Shown here: piece after piece, positions 20,675 through 30,815 of the stretch
Layout: each line of letters begins with the position of its first letter
How positions within the stretch are numbered: position 1 is the first letter of the stretch
From: Acanthaster planci
Lineage: Eukaryota > Echinodermata > Asteroidea > Valvatida > Acanthasteridae
Assembly: GCF_001949145.1 (NCBI RefSeq)
Contig: NW_019091745.1
Location: 9,162 to 41,004 of the forward strand
Direction: 5' to 3'
Length of the DNA: 31,843 nt
Program-made: the position numbers and the translations under genes
Notes under the pieces: model-generated
The model's database searches: none
The model's input: only the letters and a program-made list of their open reading frames with translations
Told to the model about the DNA's origin: nothing

Positions 20675-21300
20675 AAAAGGTGTACAAAATCAATGGAGAA
20701 AGACTGAATATTTAATGTAATGTCACGTAACCCCAAGTGTCGTCAAAGTGGCAATTTTTTCAGAGACCTTCACGGACGATTGTACTAAATATGCAACCAA
20801 TGCGAGGTACATCGGGTGGAAAAATGCCTAGGCCTAGCACATTAGAAAAACGTTCATCATACCTATGGAGGACTGCGGCGCCCTTACATTCACGTCACGT
20901 GATCTACATTTGGAATAAAACTTTTTATAAAAATATTGCTTGATATCTTGACTAAATATTGTAATTGAGTGAAGACGAAAACAAAACAAAACAAAAAACT
21001 ACGATTTCTCTCCCGTTCTCTTTGTAATAGGCCTACTCAGCCGACCACTCTCATTAAGATCGATAACATTGTGTGGTAGAAAAACGTGTACAAAATCTAT
21101 GGAGAAAACTTCAACTTTAATCTCACGTGACGTGACCCCCTTATGACGTCGTACTGACAATTCTGTCCTGGGCCCCAATGTCCATGGTGGAGTTCGAGTT
21201 AACATGAATGCAGTAAGTCAGATTGACCAGAATTCCGACGACTGGCTGCTGAAAACGTGTACTAAACCTATGAGGAAAATAAATTATTCAAAAGTCTATA
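20675..21300 (+). repeat. Three copies of a GTGTACAAAATC-led block
   Basis: GTGTACAAAATCAATGGAG (20680), GTGTACAAAATCTATGGAG (21086) and GTGTACTAAACCTATGAGG (21256) lie in the same orientation. The first two are each followed by an ACGT-rich block (GTCACGTAACCCC and CACGTGACGTGACCCCC). Spacing is irregular (about 405 and 170 bases). Confidence 0.5.
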
Positions 21301-21660
21301 CAAAATTGGGTGATGACGTCATCCTGACGTCATTATTCCATACACTTCCTTGAATAAGGGGAAGTTTGAAGATCCAAAGTTACAAAGGGACTTAAGTGGT
21401 GGGTTGAAAAAACGTTTGCGAAGTAAATAGGATTTAGGCGAGAACAAGGAGAAGATGAAAAAAGAAAAAAAGAATGCCTATTTTTTCAAATTGTGAAAAA
21501 GCCAAAAACAGAGCAAAAAAGAATGCTGAAAAAGCCAAAACAAGAGGATCAAAAAGAAGGTCTTTTTAGAAACTTTCGATAAAAGCCAAAATTAAAGCAG
21601 AACAAAAAGAATACCTTTTTAGTAAAATTGCGAAAAAGCCAAAAAATAAACGCATACTTG
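21300..21660 (+). repeat. Minisatellite-bearing dispersed repeat, copy 2
   Basis: Starts with GATGACGTCATCCTGACGTC, then GAAGATCCAAAGTTAC and a purine-rich block. It ends in four GAAAAAGCCAAAA units (near 21495, 21528, 21578 and 21632) spaced 33-54 bases apart with AGCAAAAAAGAATGC spacers. It is the inverted counterpart of 12985-13335. Confidence 0.65.
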
Positions 21661-22189
21661 CAATTGTAGCTTGAAATTACACGACAAATAGATTTTCCGA
21701 GATTGGGGACAAAACAGTTTTGTTTTCTGTACTCAAACTCCTGAAAGATAGGAACACAAAAAGGCAGTTTTATTTTGTTTGTGTGTGTCTCTCGCCACAG
21801 CTTCGATTTTAATCAACGTTTAACTCTTCATCCGGCGTTCAAATACCACAGATTTAGGGCAAGCGGGATTTAGAAGTCAAGCAATCTCAACGAAGATTAC
21901 TATAGGCGGTACCCATAACCACCAACATATCAACAGTGGTTGTGATACCCAAGACCAAAACTCAGATATAGTGATACCCAATGACACTATTCACCAACAC
22001 ACCAACAGCCGTTGAATAGTCATATAAGAGCAAAGAATAAAAATGTAATAAAACTATTAATGCAAAAGTTCAAGGTTGATGTTTCTTGATTGAAGCGTGA
22101 CATAAAATGAGGCCATCCGAACTGTTTGCATAGCATGTTTGGTATTTCCCGCCATGACAAGAGACTCTTGCTTTGAATGGCCGCCGAAG
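21661..22189. other. No recognisable gene; short E2F-like site
   Basis: GTGATACCCAA is repeated at about 21943 and 21979. TTTCCCGCC (22145-22153) matches the E2F consensus but stands alone. No protein family is seen. Confidence 0.4.
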
Positions 22190-22345
22190 GATCCTCCCTC
22201 AGCTTCGACAATCTTTTTTACAAGTCAGCAATGGCGCGCGGCACGCTGAAGATGCTTCCCATTTGTGTACCTCGACCGCATGTTAGTGTCACACGCACTA
22301 CGAACCGCACGCGGCTACCCTGTGCCGATCTTGCAGTTTAGCCCT
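22190..22345. promoter_or_regulatory. CpG-rich segment, possible promoter or first exon
   Basis: About 14 CpG in 150 bases, against very few in the flanks, with the GCGCGCGG and CGCACGCGG clusters. An ATG at 22231 opens 36 codons before a stop, and the minus-strand frame at 22020-22211 reads out of this segment. I cannot link it to a gene, and a GC-rich repeat remains possible. Confidence 0.25.
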
Positions 22346-23649
22346 TGGGGTCACTCACCACTGACCTTTCCGTTGAATGTATATTTAAAAAACATTTTAA
22401 AAACAAGGAAAATCTGGTTTTGGAGTAGATAAATGTGAACTTTATTGAGAAGTTAAACGTTTTCAAAGTGCAAAGATAAATATCTTTCAGGATTTAAGTA
22501 TTTAGTAAATTGTATGCACGTTGCAGAAGATAGGAAAGAGCAAAGCAATACAGATTACACCCTTCCGGTACTTACGACAGGTGTTTGCCAGTGGGATCGT
22601 ATTTCCCACAAAACAATAATAACTGTTTGTGAAAAAAGACCGTATGATCAGTCTACTGCCTCTAACTTATGTCAAATACACGGATCTGAAGTAGGCCTCT
22701 TATTCACATTTAGTCTCTGTTTTCCACCTTATCCATGTTATTTTTATATAGGATAATACATTTATTTTCCGTGTTTTGCTTAGCTCACAACCCGAATAAT
22801 GGTGTTTATATTGCATATTGCGAATTTTTGTGCATTTCTGTTTATTTTGCGTCGGGCTATACGTACAGTTACTGTGTAATCGCGTTGCCTCCTGTATAAT
22901 GGGTAAAGGTAAATGATGGGAGTCATTTTTGAAAAGCCCAGCACAAAAAAAAACAGATATTTCAACAATAATAATGTACACTGAAAGAGTAATGAAGCAC
23001 GTATATGTAATTAGAATGTACGTAAATGTGTAGATTAAACTGTTAATCTATTATGAAACGGACCACTTGAAATTCGAGAAGACGAAGTCGACTGATGAAG
23101 ATCATGAAGAAGAAAAGTTACAGTTCCAGCGTTGATAAGAACTGGAAAGGCCTATCTCCGATAACAGAGGCTGGTAAAACATGTTTCTCTTGCTTTTGAA
23201 TTATAGCAGAACCTTATGTTTTGGCAGGACCAATTAGTTGGATTGTGAAGCGATTCGTCAAACAGGCTACACATAGTCTACTCGCACTTAGTGTTAATGG
23301 ACTAATTTTTTTCTGATCCCTACAGGAGGATAATGTACCAAGTAGAGTGATTTCACTATTCTCGAGGCACTCGAATGATTCTCTTTGTCAGAAGTTTGTC
23401 ATTTAAGATCACTCCGATGAAATGCGTAAAGGGTAAAGTGCGTACCAAACCAATCCAGGATGAGAAAGGGTCAGTCAGTTTCTTTTGAGAGAGAGAGAAA
23501 AAAATCAAATAAAAACCAGGATGCCTTTCTAACAGTGATGCCATTTACACGTGCCACATATTCGGCCATAAAATCCCCCCTGCATACATTTTTGATTTAG
23601 AAAAAAATCAATTTTTGTACTTCATGTAGACATACCCGGTTGAAGCCGA
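22346..23649. other. No recognisable gene
   Basis: AT-rich; short open frames; one GA run at 23485-23500. No family recognised. Confidence 0.5.
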
Positions 23650-24021
23650 TGATTCTTATTCTTAATTTTAACTAGTAGGGTTATTATCATTTTTTAAAAC
23701 GCAGGTTTAGCTAGGCTATGACTCGTTATTTTAATGTCACTGTGTCTGCATGGTATTATTACTTTACTTTTATCGTAGGTAGGGTTAGAGGCGTCACCGG
23801 TGCCAGCAGGGTTAGGTTCTCCCTGTTGGCGGGGCTAGACGTATCCCCATACTGTGGTGTGGGTACTAGCGCAGTGACATTCATTCATTTATTCATTTAC
23901 CCTTATCTTTAATTTCTTAAATTAAATTAATTAAGTTATTTTTTATGTTGACTTGTACTGCGCCGTTGATCATTTTTATGGAAACGGCGCATTATGAATT
24001 TTTAATTATTATTATTATTAA
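23650..24021 (+). mobile_element. LINE 3' end only (5'-truncated copy)
   Basis: About 370 bases that match the minus-strand segment 28616-29000 downstream of the reverse transcriptase, block by block (TAGTAGGGTTATTAT, CAGCAGGGTTAGGTTCTCC, TATCCCCATACTGTGG). It ends in an ATT repeat at 24003-24020. It therefore consists of the 3' untranslated region of the same LINE family. A GC-rich stem-loop (23959-23991) sits about 10 bases before the terminal AT-rich tail. No target-site duplication is seen. Confidence 0.88.
23959..23991 (+). promoter_or_regulatory. LINE 3' stem-loop, copy 1
   Basis: TGCGCCGTT (23959-23967) pairs perfectly with AACGGCGCA (23983-23991) around a 15-base loop. L2/CR1-type LINEs are known to use a 3' stem-loop as the recognition site for their reverse transcriptase; this is the obvious candidate here. 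Confidence 0.65.
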
Positions 24022-25060
24022 GAGGCCCATTAGATATACGTCCATGTGATGTATCGAAAACTGAGAGCGAAGTTAATGCCCAGATTCCCTACTATACTGA
24101 CCCTTTCTCTTTTAATTCTAAGCTGAAATACCTGTGTAAGTCATACAAAACAACGTCGCGTTATATTTTCACTATTGCTGGCACAAAACTTGAGTAGTTC
24201 CAAGTGTGATGTTGAATTTATATTTTGATTGTAAGTTCCATGTGGTTGTCATAACGTTGACTCTTTGTAGCCGATGTAGTGCAGGGTGATCCATGACTAT
24301 TTACGTGGTGGTCAGACCTGTCAGCATATATGTCCAATTGTTGTTGACAGGCGGACTCATGCATTGCATTGTTACTGATGCCCTTACCTTTTTACACGTA
24401 GTAGGATTTCATCAGTATCAAATAAATTATTGATTTGAAAGATCGATCTACTATTAGTTTTTGTTTGTCAGAGCAGGGGGTTGACCCCCTTGATATCTCA
24501 GCCAGTCTGACACTTCGTATAAGGACGCAATTACACACGTCAATCGGCTAAAATACGAACATTCTTCCAGGGTTGAAAATTTAAATATTAAAATGGAATG
24601 GAGCTTTACACATGTGAGATTGAAAGTACATGTGGCAAGGCGTCCGAAACCCCATTTATTGCTCAAAATGAATTGATCAGCTAACGTAGGTGTGATGCGA
24701 AAAATGGGGGATCGAGTTTTGGTATGTATCTGTGGATAAAATAAGAGATTCTGTCACAATGTATATATTTTGACAGAATAGCTTATACTTGGCCCAAAAT
24801 TAGTTCACATGCTTTGTGTGATTAAAAGTACTTTATTTTACAATGTAAACTGTCCTGGATGGTTATATTCAGTGTTCAAGTAGATGTCATAATTGTTCGC
24901 ATATTTGCATTGCGAAAAAGCCAAAAAAATCGGGACAAAAAATAATGGCCTTTTGGTTTTTTACTCTTTAAAAAGTTAAGGGTTGGGAAGTTGGGATTCT
25001 GTAGGGGATTTTAGCACTATAATTATTCATGGATTAGACGAATTACCCGTAAAACTTTTA
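24022..25060. other. No gene; one minisatellite fragment
   Basis: AT-rich. TTGCGAAAAAGCC followed by AAATCGGGACAAAAA at 24910-24940 is a third fragment of the minisatellite-bearing repeat. Confidence 0.5.
24908..24962 (+). repeat. Minisatellite-bearing dispersed repeat, fragment
   Basis: One TTGCGAAAAAGCCAAAAAAA unit plus the ATCGGGACAAAAAATAATGG spacer. The spacer matches the minus strand of 13095-13130. Confidence 0.55.
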
Positions 25061-25120
25061 ACCAATCACAGTCACGAGTGTTAGCCAATCACAGCCAAGT
25101 GTTTTGACCAATCAAGCGAA
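25061..25120 (+). repeat. 23-base repeat with three CCAATC boxes
   Basis: CCAATC occurs at 25062, 25085 and 25108, exactly 23 bases apart. The first two units share CCAATCACAG and then GTGTT. CCAAT is the known NF-Y core, so this could be a promoter cluster, but a small tandem repeat explains it equally well. Confidence 0.6.
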
Positions 25121-25232
25121 GGGTCAAGGCACTAATTGTATACAATGCCAGTTTAGGGGGAATGCACACTGCGTGGGTTATTATGTCAGAGCAAATTGTG
25201 GAAGCTGGTTCGATTTGCCCGCAACCACCCTA

Positions 25233-25470
25233 TCTCTGGGTGCCCGCTGAGTTAATGATTGGCCTAGGTGCCAAATGGAAACTGGTGTACATGTAGGCCT
25301 ATATAAGACCTGGATTTCCACTGAGATAATGATCAGCCTGGGTGCCGAAATTTAATAGGACGTACATCGGACCTAGGTGTTCATTGAGTTAATGATTGGT
25401 CTGGGTGTCAAATGGAAATTGATGTACTTGAAACCTGGGCGTCCATTGATTGTGTGGTTGATGTATTTTG
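25233..25470 (+). repeat. Minisatellite, unit about 62-74 bases
   Basis: Three full units and one partial unit. GAGTTAATGATTGG or its variants start at 25249, 25323 and 25386. Each is followed by a CCTGGGTGCC-like box and a TGTAC or CGTAC box. The units have drifted by about a quarter, so the array is old. Confidence 0.7.
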
Positions 25471-26337
25471 GGCCTGTTTGCCCATATTTCTGATGCCAGC
25501 TTGCCAAAATAAATCGAGTATCTGGCAAATAAGTTTCAAAAAATGATTAAAAGCTGTGGCAATATACGATTGTGAAAAAGATTGTGTCTCAGTTTCATAC
25601 ATTAAAGAGTCCAAGTATAATTACGCTACTGTCCATCATACAATTAAAAAGTGTCATGATATAGTTTTCTGGACAAAGAAATACTTTTTTAATTGATGCA
25701 AACTGTACAAACATCGTCTTTTAAATTGGGATACACTTGAAACAAATTGCTCTTCCATGATCTACGTCGTGTAGACGACCGATTCTGAATGATTAAATTG
25801 ATATTGAATAATTCAGTAAATAAATTTGAATAATTATGCAATGTATTGAGATACCAGTTTGTGCCTTGAGTAGTGAATATTATTTTCGATGTGGGCTTAT
25901 AAAATTATTCCATTTCTAGGACGGTTTTGAATTTCCACGTACCAACGACAATTCGTTGAACGTTGGCCTGGGCGCAATGTTTTCATGAAACTGAAAATTC
26001 ACACGACTAAATATACACTGCAGCGTTTGTTGTTTTGATGCCATGGCAAATTCTTCGTTCAATAGGAATTCTATTTGCAAAATTGTAACTCTACGGACTT
26101 TTTGAGGCCCAAAGAATTGATTATTAAGTGCTCAAAGCTCCAAGTTAGAATTGGATCGATGGTTTGACTAGCCGCACTTAGTAAACACGGGATTTATTTA
26201 CTTAGAAAGCGTTTAGCTCTAAGACCCAGAATGCAAATAGATATAACAAAATAACAATATTCATTGTTTTGATTCCAAATGGACCTTGAGTGAAAACAAA
26301 ATACATGCGTGACATGAACGTGTGCCGTTTTGTTTTA
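25471..26337. other. No recognisable gene
   Basis: AT-rich, short open frames only, no shared repeat seen. Confidence 0.5.
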
Positions 26338-26550
26338 TACAGGGTGTCCACATTAAAAGTATACCGAGATAAAAATTACTGTAATGGCAAATCTACTTTA
26401 TATTATTATGGGACAGAGAAAAATATCTCTAAAAAAGGCAGAATGGCCTCTTTTCAATGGTATACAGCTATGGTGTTATTGACACAGATGAGTGAACAAA
26501 CATCAGCGTTATAATATAAATGTAACAAAAATTTGGTTAATTAAGGAGAC
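26338..26550 (+). mobile_element. Isolated mariner-superfamily terminus
   Basis: Starts TACAGGGTGTCCACATTAA just after a TA. CAGGGTGTCC is a well-known terminal motif of a mariner-superfamily group, whose elements insert at TA. From ACCGAGATAAAAATTACTGT onward it matches 31091-31275, where a broken transposase of this group follows on the minus strand. So this is the end of the element lying past the transposase C-terminus, cut off from the rest. No second end (GGACACCCTG) is found nearby. Confidence 0.7.
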
Positions 26551-27161
26551 ATATGGAATAGGATTTTTATGATTTGATTGAATTAACGCATAAGAGCTTT
26601 CTTGCAATAGCTTCCGACTTAATTTGTGACAGTAAAATCTGTGGCAGTAAAAGGGCAAACAGTATATTGTACACTTCTCCACATTTTCTTAGAGTATGTT
26701 AGCCCTTTTTCTGGTCAATATTTCTTCAAAACTTAGGGGGTAACTGTGAAGGAAGAAATTTAAAAAAATATTTCTTATTCTCCTTTGACAAATGGTGCTG
26801 TGTGTGACAAAATAGCGCCCTCTGAAATGTATCGTTAAAGGCTTCCTTATCGCTTTTCATGAAGAAGGTAAGGCTTGTTTTTAATGTTGTAACACACAAT
26901 AGTTCATGAACACAAGTCGAGCTGATTGTCCACACCATGATATTACTTACCAAGAGACAAATAAGCGACCGACAGTCTCCGTAAATTTGTAACGATGTTT
27001 TTTCCAGTAGGCATACATAATGACGCCTTTTAGTTCCGAAGGTCTGGGTTGAGCCTAACAATGTATGGTCTTCGTATGACAAACAAGTGCCCTCAGCTTC
27101 GCCGTCTACAAATCTAGACAGTCTGTGTACCTCTGAATAGTAAAAGCGGGCTTATGCGTTG
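26551..27161. other. No recognisable gene; one 118-codon frame
   Basis: The minus-strand frame 26726-27082 has a mixed composition with several Cys but no motif that I know. It is directly followed on the same strand by nothing recognisable. Confidence 0.35.
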
Positions 27162-27470
27162 TCACGGTAGCAGCACGTTCAAGCATGTGTCCACCATGAT
27201 GAAGGAGCGGTTGCCCCAGAAGACATCCTGCCCGCTTGCCACCTGCACAGTGTGACGGAGGAATAACTTATTAAAAACGTACATGGATGAAGTTACTGAA
27301 CCGCATTCGGTCTCCATCCACGGTGCTTGCAAACTCACCATTTTATTCTGTTGCTTTTGAATCAGCGGGTTCAACCATTGTGCAGTTGGTCGTTGGCCCC
27401 TGCCGTGCTTACTATTATCTGAAGACGTTGATAAAACGTAGGTAGGTGCCAATCTAAGTGAAACACTCAT
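27162..27470 (-). CDS. Unrecognised 102-codon open frame, possible exon
   Basis: An ATG-to-stop frame in a patch of about 49% GC (27181-27420), clearly richer than its flanks. The second half contains HTVQVASGQDVFWGNRSFIM, which has the residue mix of a folded extracellular-type protein. I cannot assign a family. The frame could be part of a spliced gene (CACTGTGCAG before GTGGCAAG at about 27240 resembles an acceptor) or the remnant of another mobile element. There is no signal peptide and no membrane segment. A shadow on the other strand is unlikely to be the coding one, because it is broken by stops. Treat it as a candidate only. Confidence 0.25.
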   Translation of the reverse strand: MSVSLRLAPTYVLSTSSDNSKHGRGQRPTAQWLNPLIQKQQNKMVSLQAPWMETECGSVTSSMYVFNKLFLRHTVQVASGQDVFWGNRSFIMVDTCLNVLLP

Positions 27471-28615
27471 TAGATGTTTTAAAATTTTTAATGTTCATTT
27501 CATCTTCAAGAAAAAAACAGAAGTTGCATGTCCCCATATCCATCCAGAAGTCAGTGATCGTGCTTACTCTTAAAAACCAACTTAACCTACAGTGAACATA
27601 GGGATAGCTTTCAGTTGTCGTTCGAACCGCAAGCTTACGTAAATTACTTTAAAACATAGAATATTTTCAAAAGAGGGTTGTTTTTAATACTTGATAAATA
27701 ATCAGGTTGTTGTTATCTTTCCTGCAGGAAAACGTTCCTTTAAAAGTAATCTGATACTTTTGGGCTTCAAAATGAGTTTAATGGAAGCTGACATGACAGC
27801 ATAAGTCTACACCCGCAGCAAGAATTTGTTGTCCCATATCTTACTCAGTATTTGTTGGATGCATGTTGACCCTTACATTTTGCTTCCACTTCCACAGCCT
27901 GAAGGATTCTAATCTAAACTAAGACCATAGTTCGCTTTCAGACTTTCAACTGAATTCGACAACAGTGACCAATTTCTTAATCGAATTACGAGAGTACACC
28001 CATATAAACTAGGGCAGCTTTTGTATTCATCGACCGAGAGACCTTAGTCATGACCGATATCCACAATCCCCACAAATCTATCACTTTCAAAGTGAGCAAA
28101 ACTCTGGTACATGTTTCAATATTGATATGCAGTTTTCCCTTCATTTCACTGAGTACCGCAGATTATTTTTCCAAAAGAGATGAGGTCAGATATTTTCAAC
28201 TGACACAGCACATTGTATATGGTTTCAATTGAAACCCTTTGGTATTGCAGTCGCTTCTCCAGGAAGATAAATAAAAATTTGTGAATACTGAAGGGGAAAG
28301 TACTGGAACCGTTACTCTGATGTCTATTATGTGAATTTTTTTTTGGTTTACATGGATTTGAGGGGGAGGAAGGGGTAGGCATATTCTTTCTCTCCAACAC
28401 ATCGAAGAACTGTTTCTGCACCATAGTAAAATCGTCTCTTCTTTTATTTGTACAGTTCATAGGTAAAGTTTTCCATATCCAAAGCCTTGATGCAAAATTT
28501 ATCTTAAAGGAAATGAATTTCTGGTCAGTGGCAAGTGAAATCTTTTATTTGCAGTTTCCCTAAAAATTAGAATCATGTTTTTGTTTTTCATCAGAAAGGA
28601 GTTAAAAAATCATAG
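27471..28615. other. No recognisable gene
   Basis: AT-rich. The 104-codon frame at 28146-28460 (-) is Ser/Asn/Lys-rich and matches no family that I know. Confidence 0.45.
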
Positions 28616-29044
28616 TAATAATAATAATAATTAAAAATTTATAATGCACCGTTTCCATAAAAATAATCAACGGCGCAGTACAAGTTAACGTAAAAAATAA
28701 CTGATTTAAGAAATGGAAGCATAAATGAATGGATAAATGAATGTCACCGTGCTAGTACCCAAACCACAGTATGGGGATACCTGTGTCCCGCCAACGGGGA
28801 GAACCTAACCCTGCTGGCATCGGTGATGTCTCGATCTTTCCCGGGGACAGACGATTCTAACCCAACCTACTATAAAAGAAAAGTAGTTATATCAGACGCG
28901 GTGACACTAAAATAACGAATCGCAGCTAAACCTACGTTAAAATTAAAAATCATAATAACCCTACTAGATAAAAGTAATAAAATCAAGAATCTTGCAGTGC
29001 AATATCACTGTGCAAATGCAATATTAAAAAGGAAAGTTTTTACT
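28616..29044 (-). other. LINE 3' untranslated region, copy 2
   Basis: Follows the RT stop directly. It shares long blocks with 23650-24021 (CAGCAGGGTTAGGTTCTCC, ACTTGTACTGCGCCG). The first 60 bases after the stop have no partner in the solo copy, which is shorter at its 5' side. Confidence 0.85.
28645..28677 (-). promoter_or_regulatory. LINE 3' stem-loop, copy 2
   Basis: On the minus strand TGCGCCGTT pairs with AACGGTGCA. The one change from copy 1 (C to T) turns a G-C pair into a G-U wobble, so the stem is kept. Confidence 0.65.
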
Positions 29045-29800
29045 TTACAACTGAAAATGGCAAGGCTCTGCTCGCACTGTATGTGCCATGGTAAGGCATT
29101 CCATAATTTTGGAGCAGCCGTTGCAAATGCCGTCACCAAGTGTGGGTAGCATTTTACCGTTAGGGTAACTTAGCAAAGGACCGTTGCTTGCTGACCTGAC
29201 ATGATATCTGGACTCCTTCTTAATGATGACAAGATTCATTAAGTATCCAGGAACAAGACCATGGATGATTTTGAAGTTCATTCTGTACAAAACAGGTAAC
29301 CAGTGAAGATGATACAGTATTGGTGTTATGTGTTGAAACATGGGTGTATCCGTAAGAAATCTAGCTGCAGCATTCTGGACTCGCTGTAACCTCATTGTCT
29401 GTGCTGCTGACAAACCTTACAAAAGACTATTACAATAGTCCAGACAGCTGGTCACAAATGCGTGAATTAACAATGAAAGCAAATCGGGAGAGAGGAATTT
29501 ACTGATGCGCCTAAGATTGTGAAGATGGAAAAATGCTACACTACAAGCCTTAGTGATGTGGGTGTCCATTGTCATTTCTGAGTGAAACCATGATGATCCC
29601 AAATTCCTGACACACGTGGATGGAGGGATTACGGAATTGTCCACCGTGACATTGGAAATGTTCATTTTCTGCAACTGTTGCCGTTCAAATAATCAGAAAT
29701 TCACTCTTAATGTCGTTGATCATTTGCCTGTCTTGCAGCATCCAATTTCTAATGTCCAGAATACAATTTTTCATTGCAGCTGTTATGTATATATAGTTTG
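29045..29800 (-). pseudogene. LINE reverse transcriptase, C-terminal part
   Basis: Family blocks in order are: ILDIRNWMLQDRQMINDIKS (about 29755-29700), EFLII, then after a frameshift QQLQKMNISNVTVDNS. These are followed by VRNLGSSWFHSEM with HITKACSVAFFHLHNLRRIS, AFVTSCLDYCNSLL, LQRVQNAAARFLT, and HITPILYHLHWLPVLYRMNF. This is the thumb and C-terminal domain of a CR1/L2-type RT. A TAA (plus 29417-29419) stands where the family has Tyr in SLLYGL, splitting the frame into 29417-29674 and 29045-29413. A frameshift lies near 29690, and a deletion upstream removes the catalytic palm. The copy is dead but fairly young, because few other changes break the frame. Confidence 0.9.
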
Positions 29801-30815
29801 CCGTGGATGCTCATTTCCTCGTTATAAAATCGACTTCATTCACGTTCATAAAAACAGAAACCAAAGGTGGTTGCCTCAAAACTGACCCTTTGTTTATGTT
29901 TAGCAAACTGTGCATAGTCCTGCGTCGTGCACACTGGAGTACACTAAAACTCTGATCTCAGCAGCTTACCCTCTCCATTATTTTGCATTCAGCTTTTGAG
30001 CTGGACCATTGAACCAGTCAGCAATACCGCACATTGAAGGTCTCTACATAACGGAACTGAAAGGCAGTTCTCCCAACCTATTTCCCGCCAAATCGGTTCA
30101 GTTAGTATAGAAGTGCAACGCACCACTGTGCAAACTAAGACATACTGAAGTCCGTTGCGAAATTGCAAGGTAAATGTTCTGCACCGCCTTATCTCGGGCG
30201 AACTTTGTTATCTGCCTATCCTTGTGAACAAACTTCAAAATGAGACAATTCTTCTTGGGTGTTATTTGTAATTGATTAAAAATGTAACCTCGGTGTGCAC
30301 TGTCAACACACCACATACACAAATTGGAGAGGATTTATAAAAAGAGGTGGGTGCAGTGTTACTATTCCGTATTAACTCGTACCAATAGGTCTTAAAGCAA
30401 CTGTTTCAGATTGCTTGGCTGAAAAAAAAAGCAAATGACTTGCTCGAAACCTGTGTGTAGCTCTGCGGTGTTGAATTCAAACATTTTTGAGAAAACAGCC
30501 AACTCTGATCACGGGCAACTAGTGCAATAAAAACGCTTGCCGTTAAGGCCAAAAAATCTTCGGTTTCTGGTCAGCGCGAGTTACTGTAGACCTACGGGTC
30601 GACAAAATAAAAATAACTTTTTTATTCAATATAATATGATGTCAGAAAAGCTACCAAACTTACTTGATCGACTGAAATCCTGCTGCTACACTGTGCAAAT
30701 TCAGCATGTTTTGGATGAGGTACGGTTAAGTTATACAGCAAAGGAGTCCCTCTAGGCCCAAATACATTTAGTTTTGCACTCTTTTTCAGATGGCGTCATT
30801 TCTGTATTGTACACT
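29801..30815. other. No recognisable gene
   Basis: AT-rich. An isolated TTTCCCGCCAAA at about 30083 resembles an E2F site. Short open frames only. Confidence 0.45.

Larger units (their letters stand above)
28616..29800 (-). mobile_element. 5'-truncated LINE (CR1/L2 type) with RT end and 3' region
   Basis: On the minus strand it runs from the end of the reverse transcriptase through a 3' untranslated region of about 420 bases to an ATT-repeat tail (AATAATAATAAT on plus, 28617-28632). The 3' region matches the solo copy at 23650-24021. The 5' border lies where RT homology ends, near 29795. 5' truncation and a microsatellite tail are usual for this class. Confidence 0.88.

Noticed and set aside
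23090-23135. CTGATGA followed by GAAA as a hammerhead
   Set aside because: The bases between do not pair, and no Penelope tail surrounds it.
25205-25230. tRNA-like B box (GGTTCGATTTG) hinting at a tRNA or SINE
   Set aside because: No A box, no cloverleaf arms and no second copy could be found.
29616-29885. Plus-strand 89-codon frame
   Set aside because: It overlaps the minus-strand RT remnant in antisense and has no family match.
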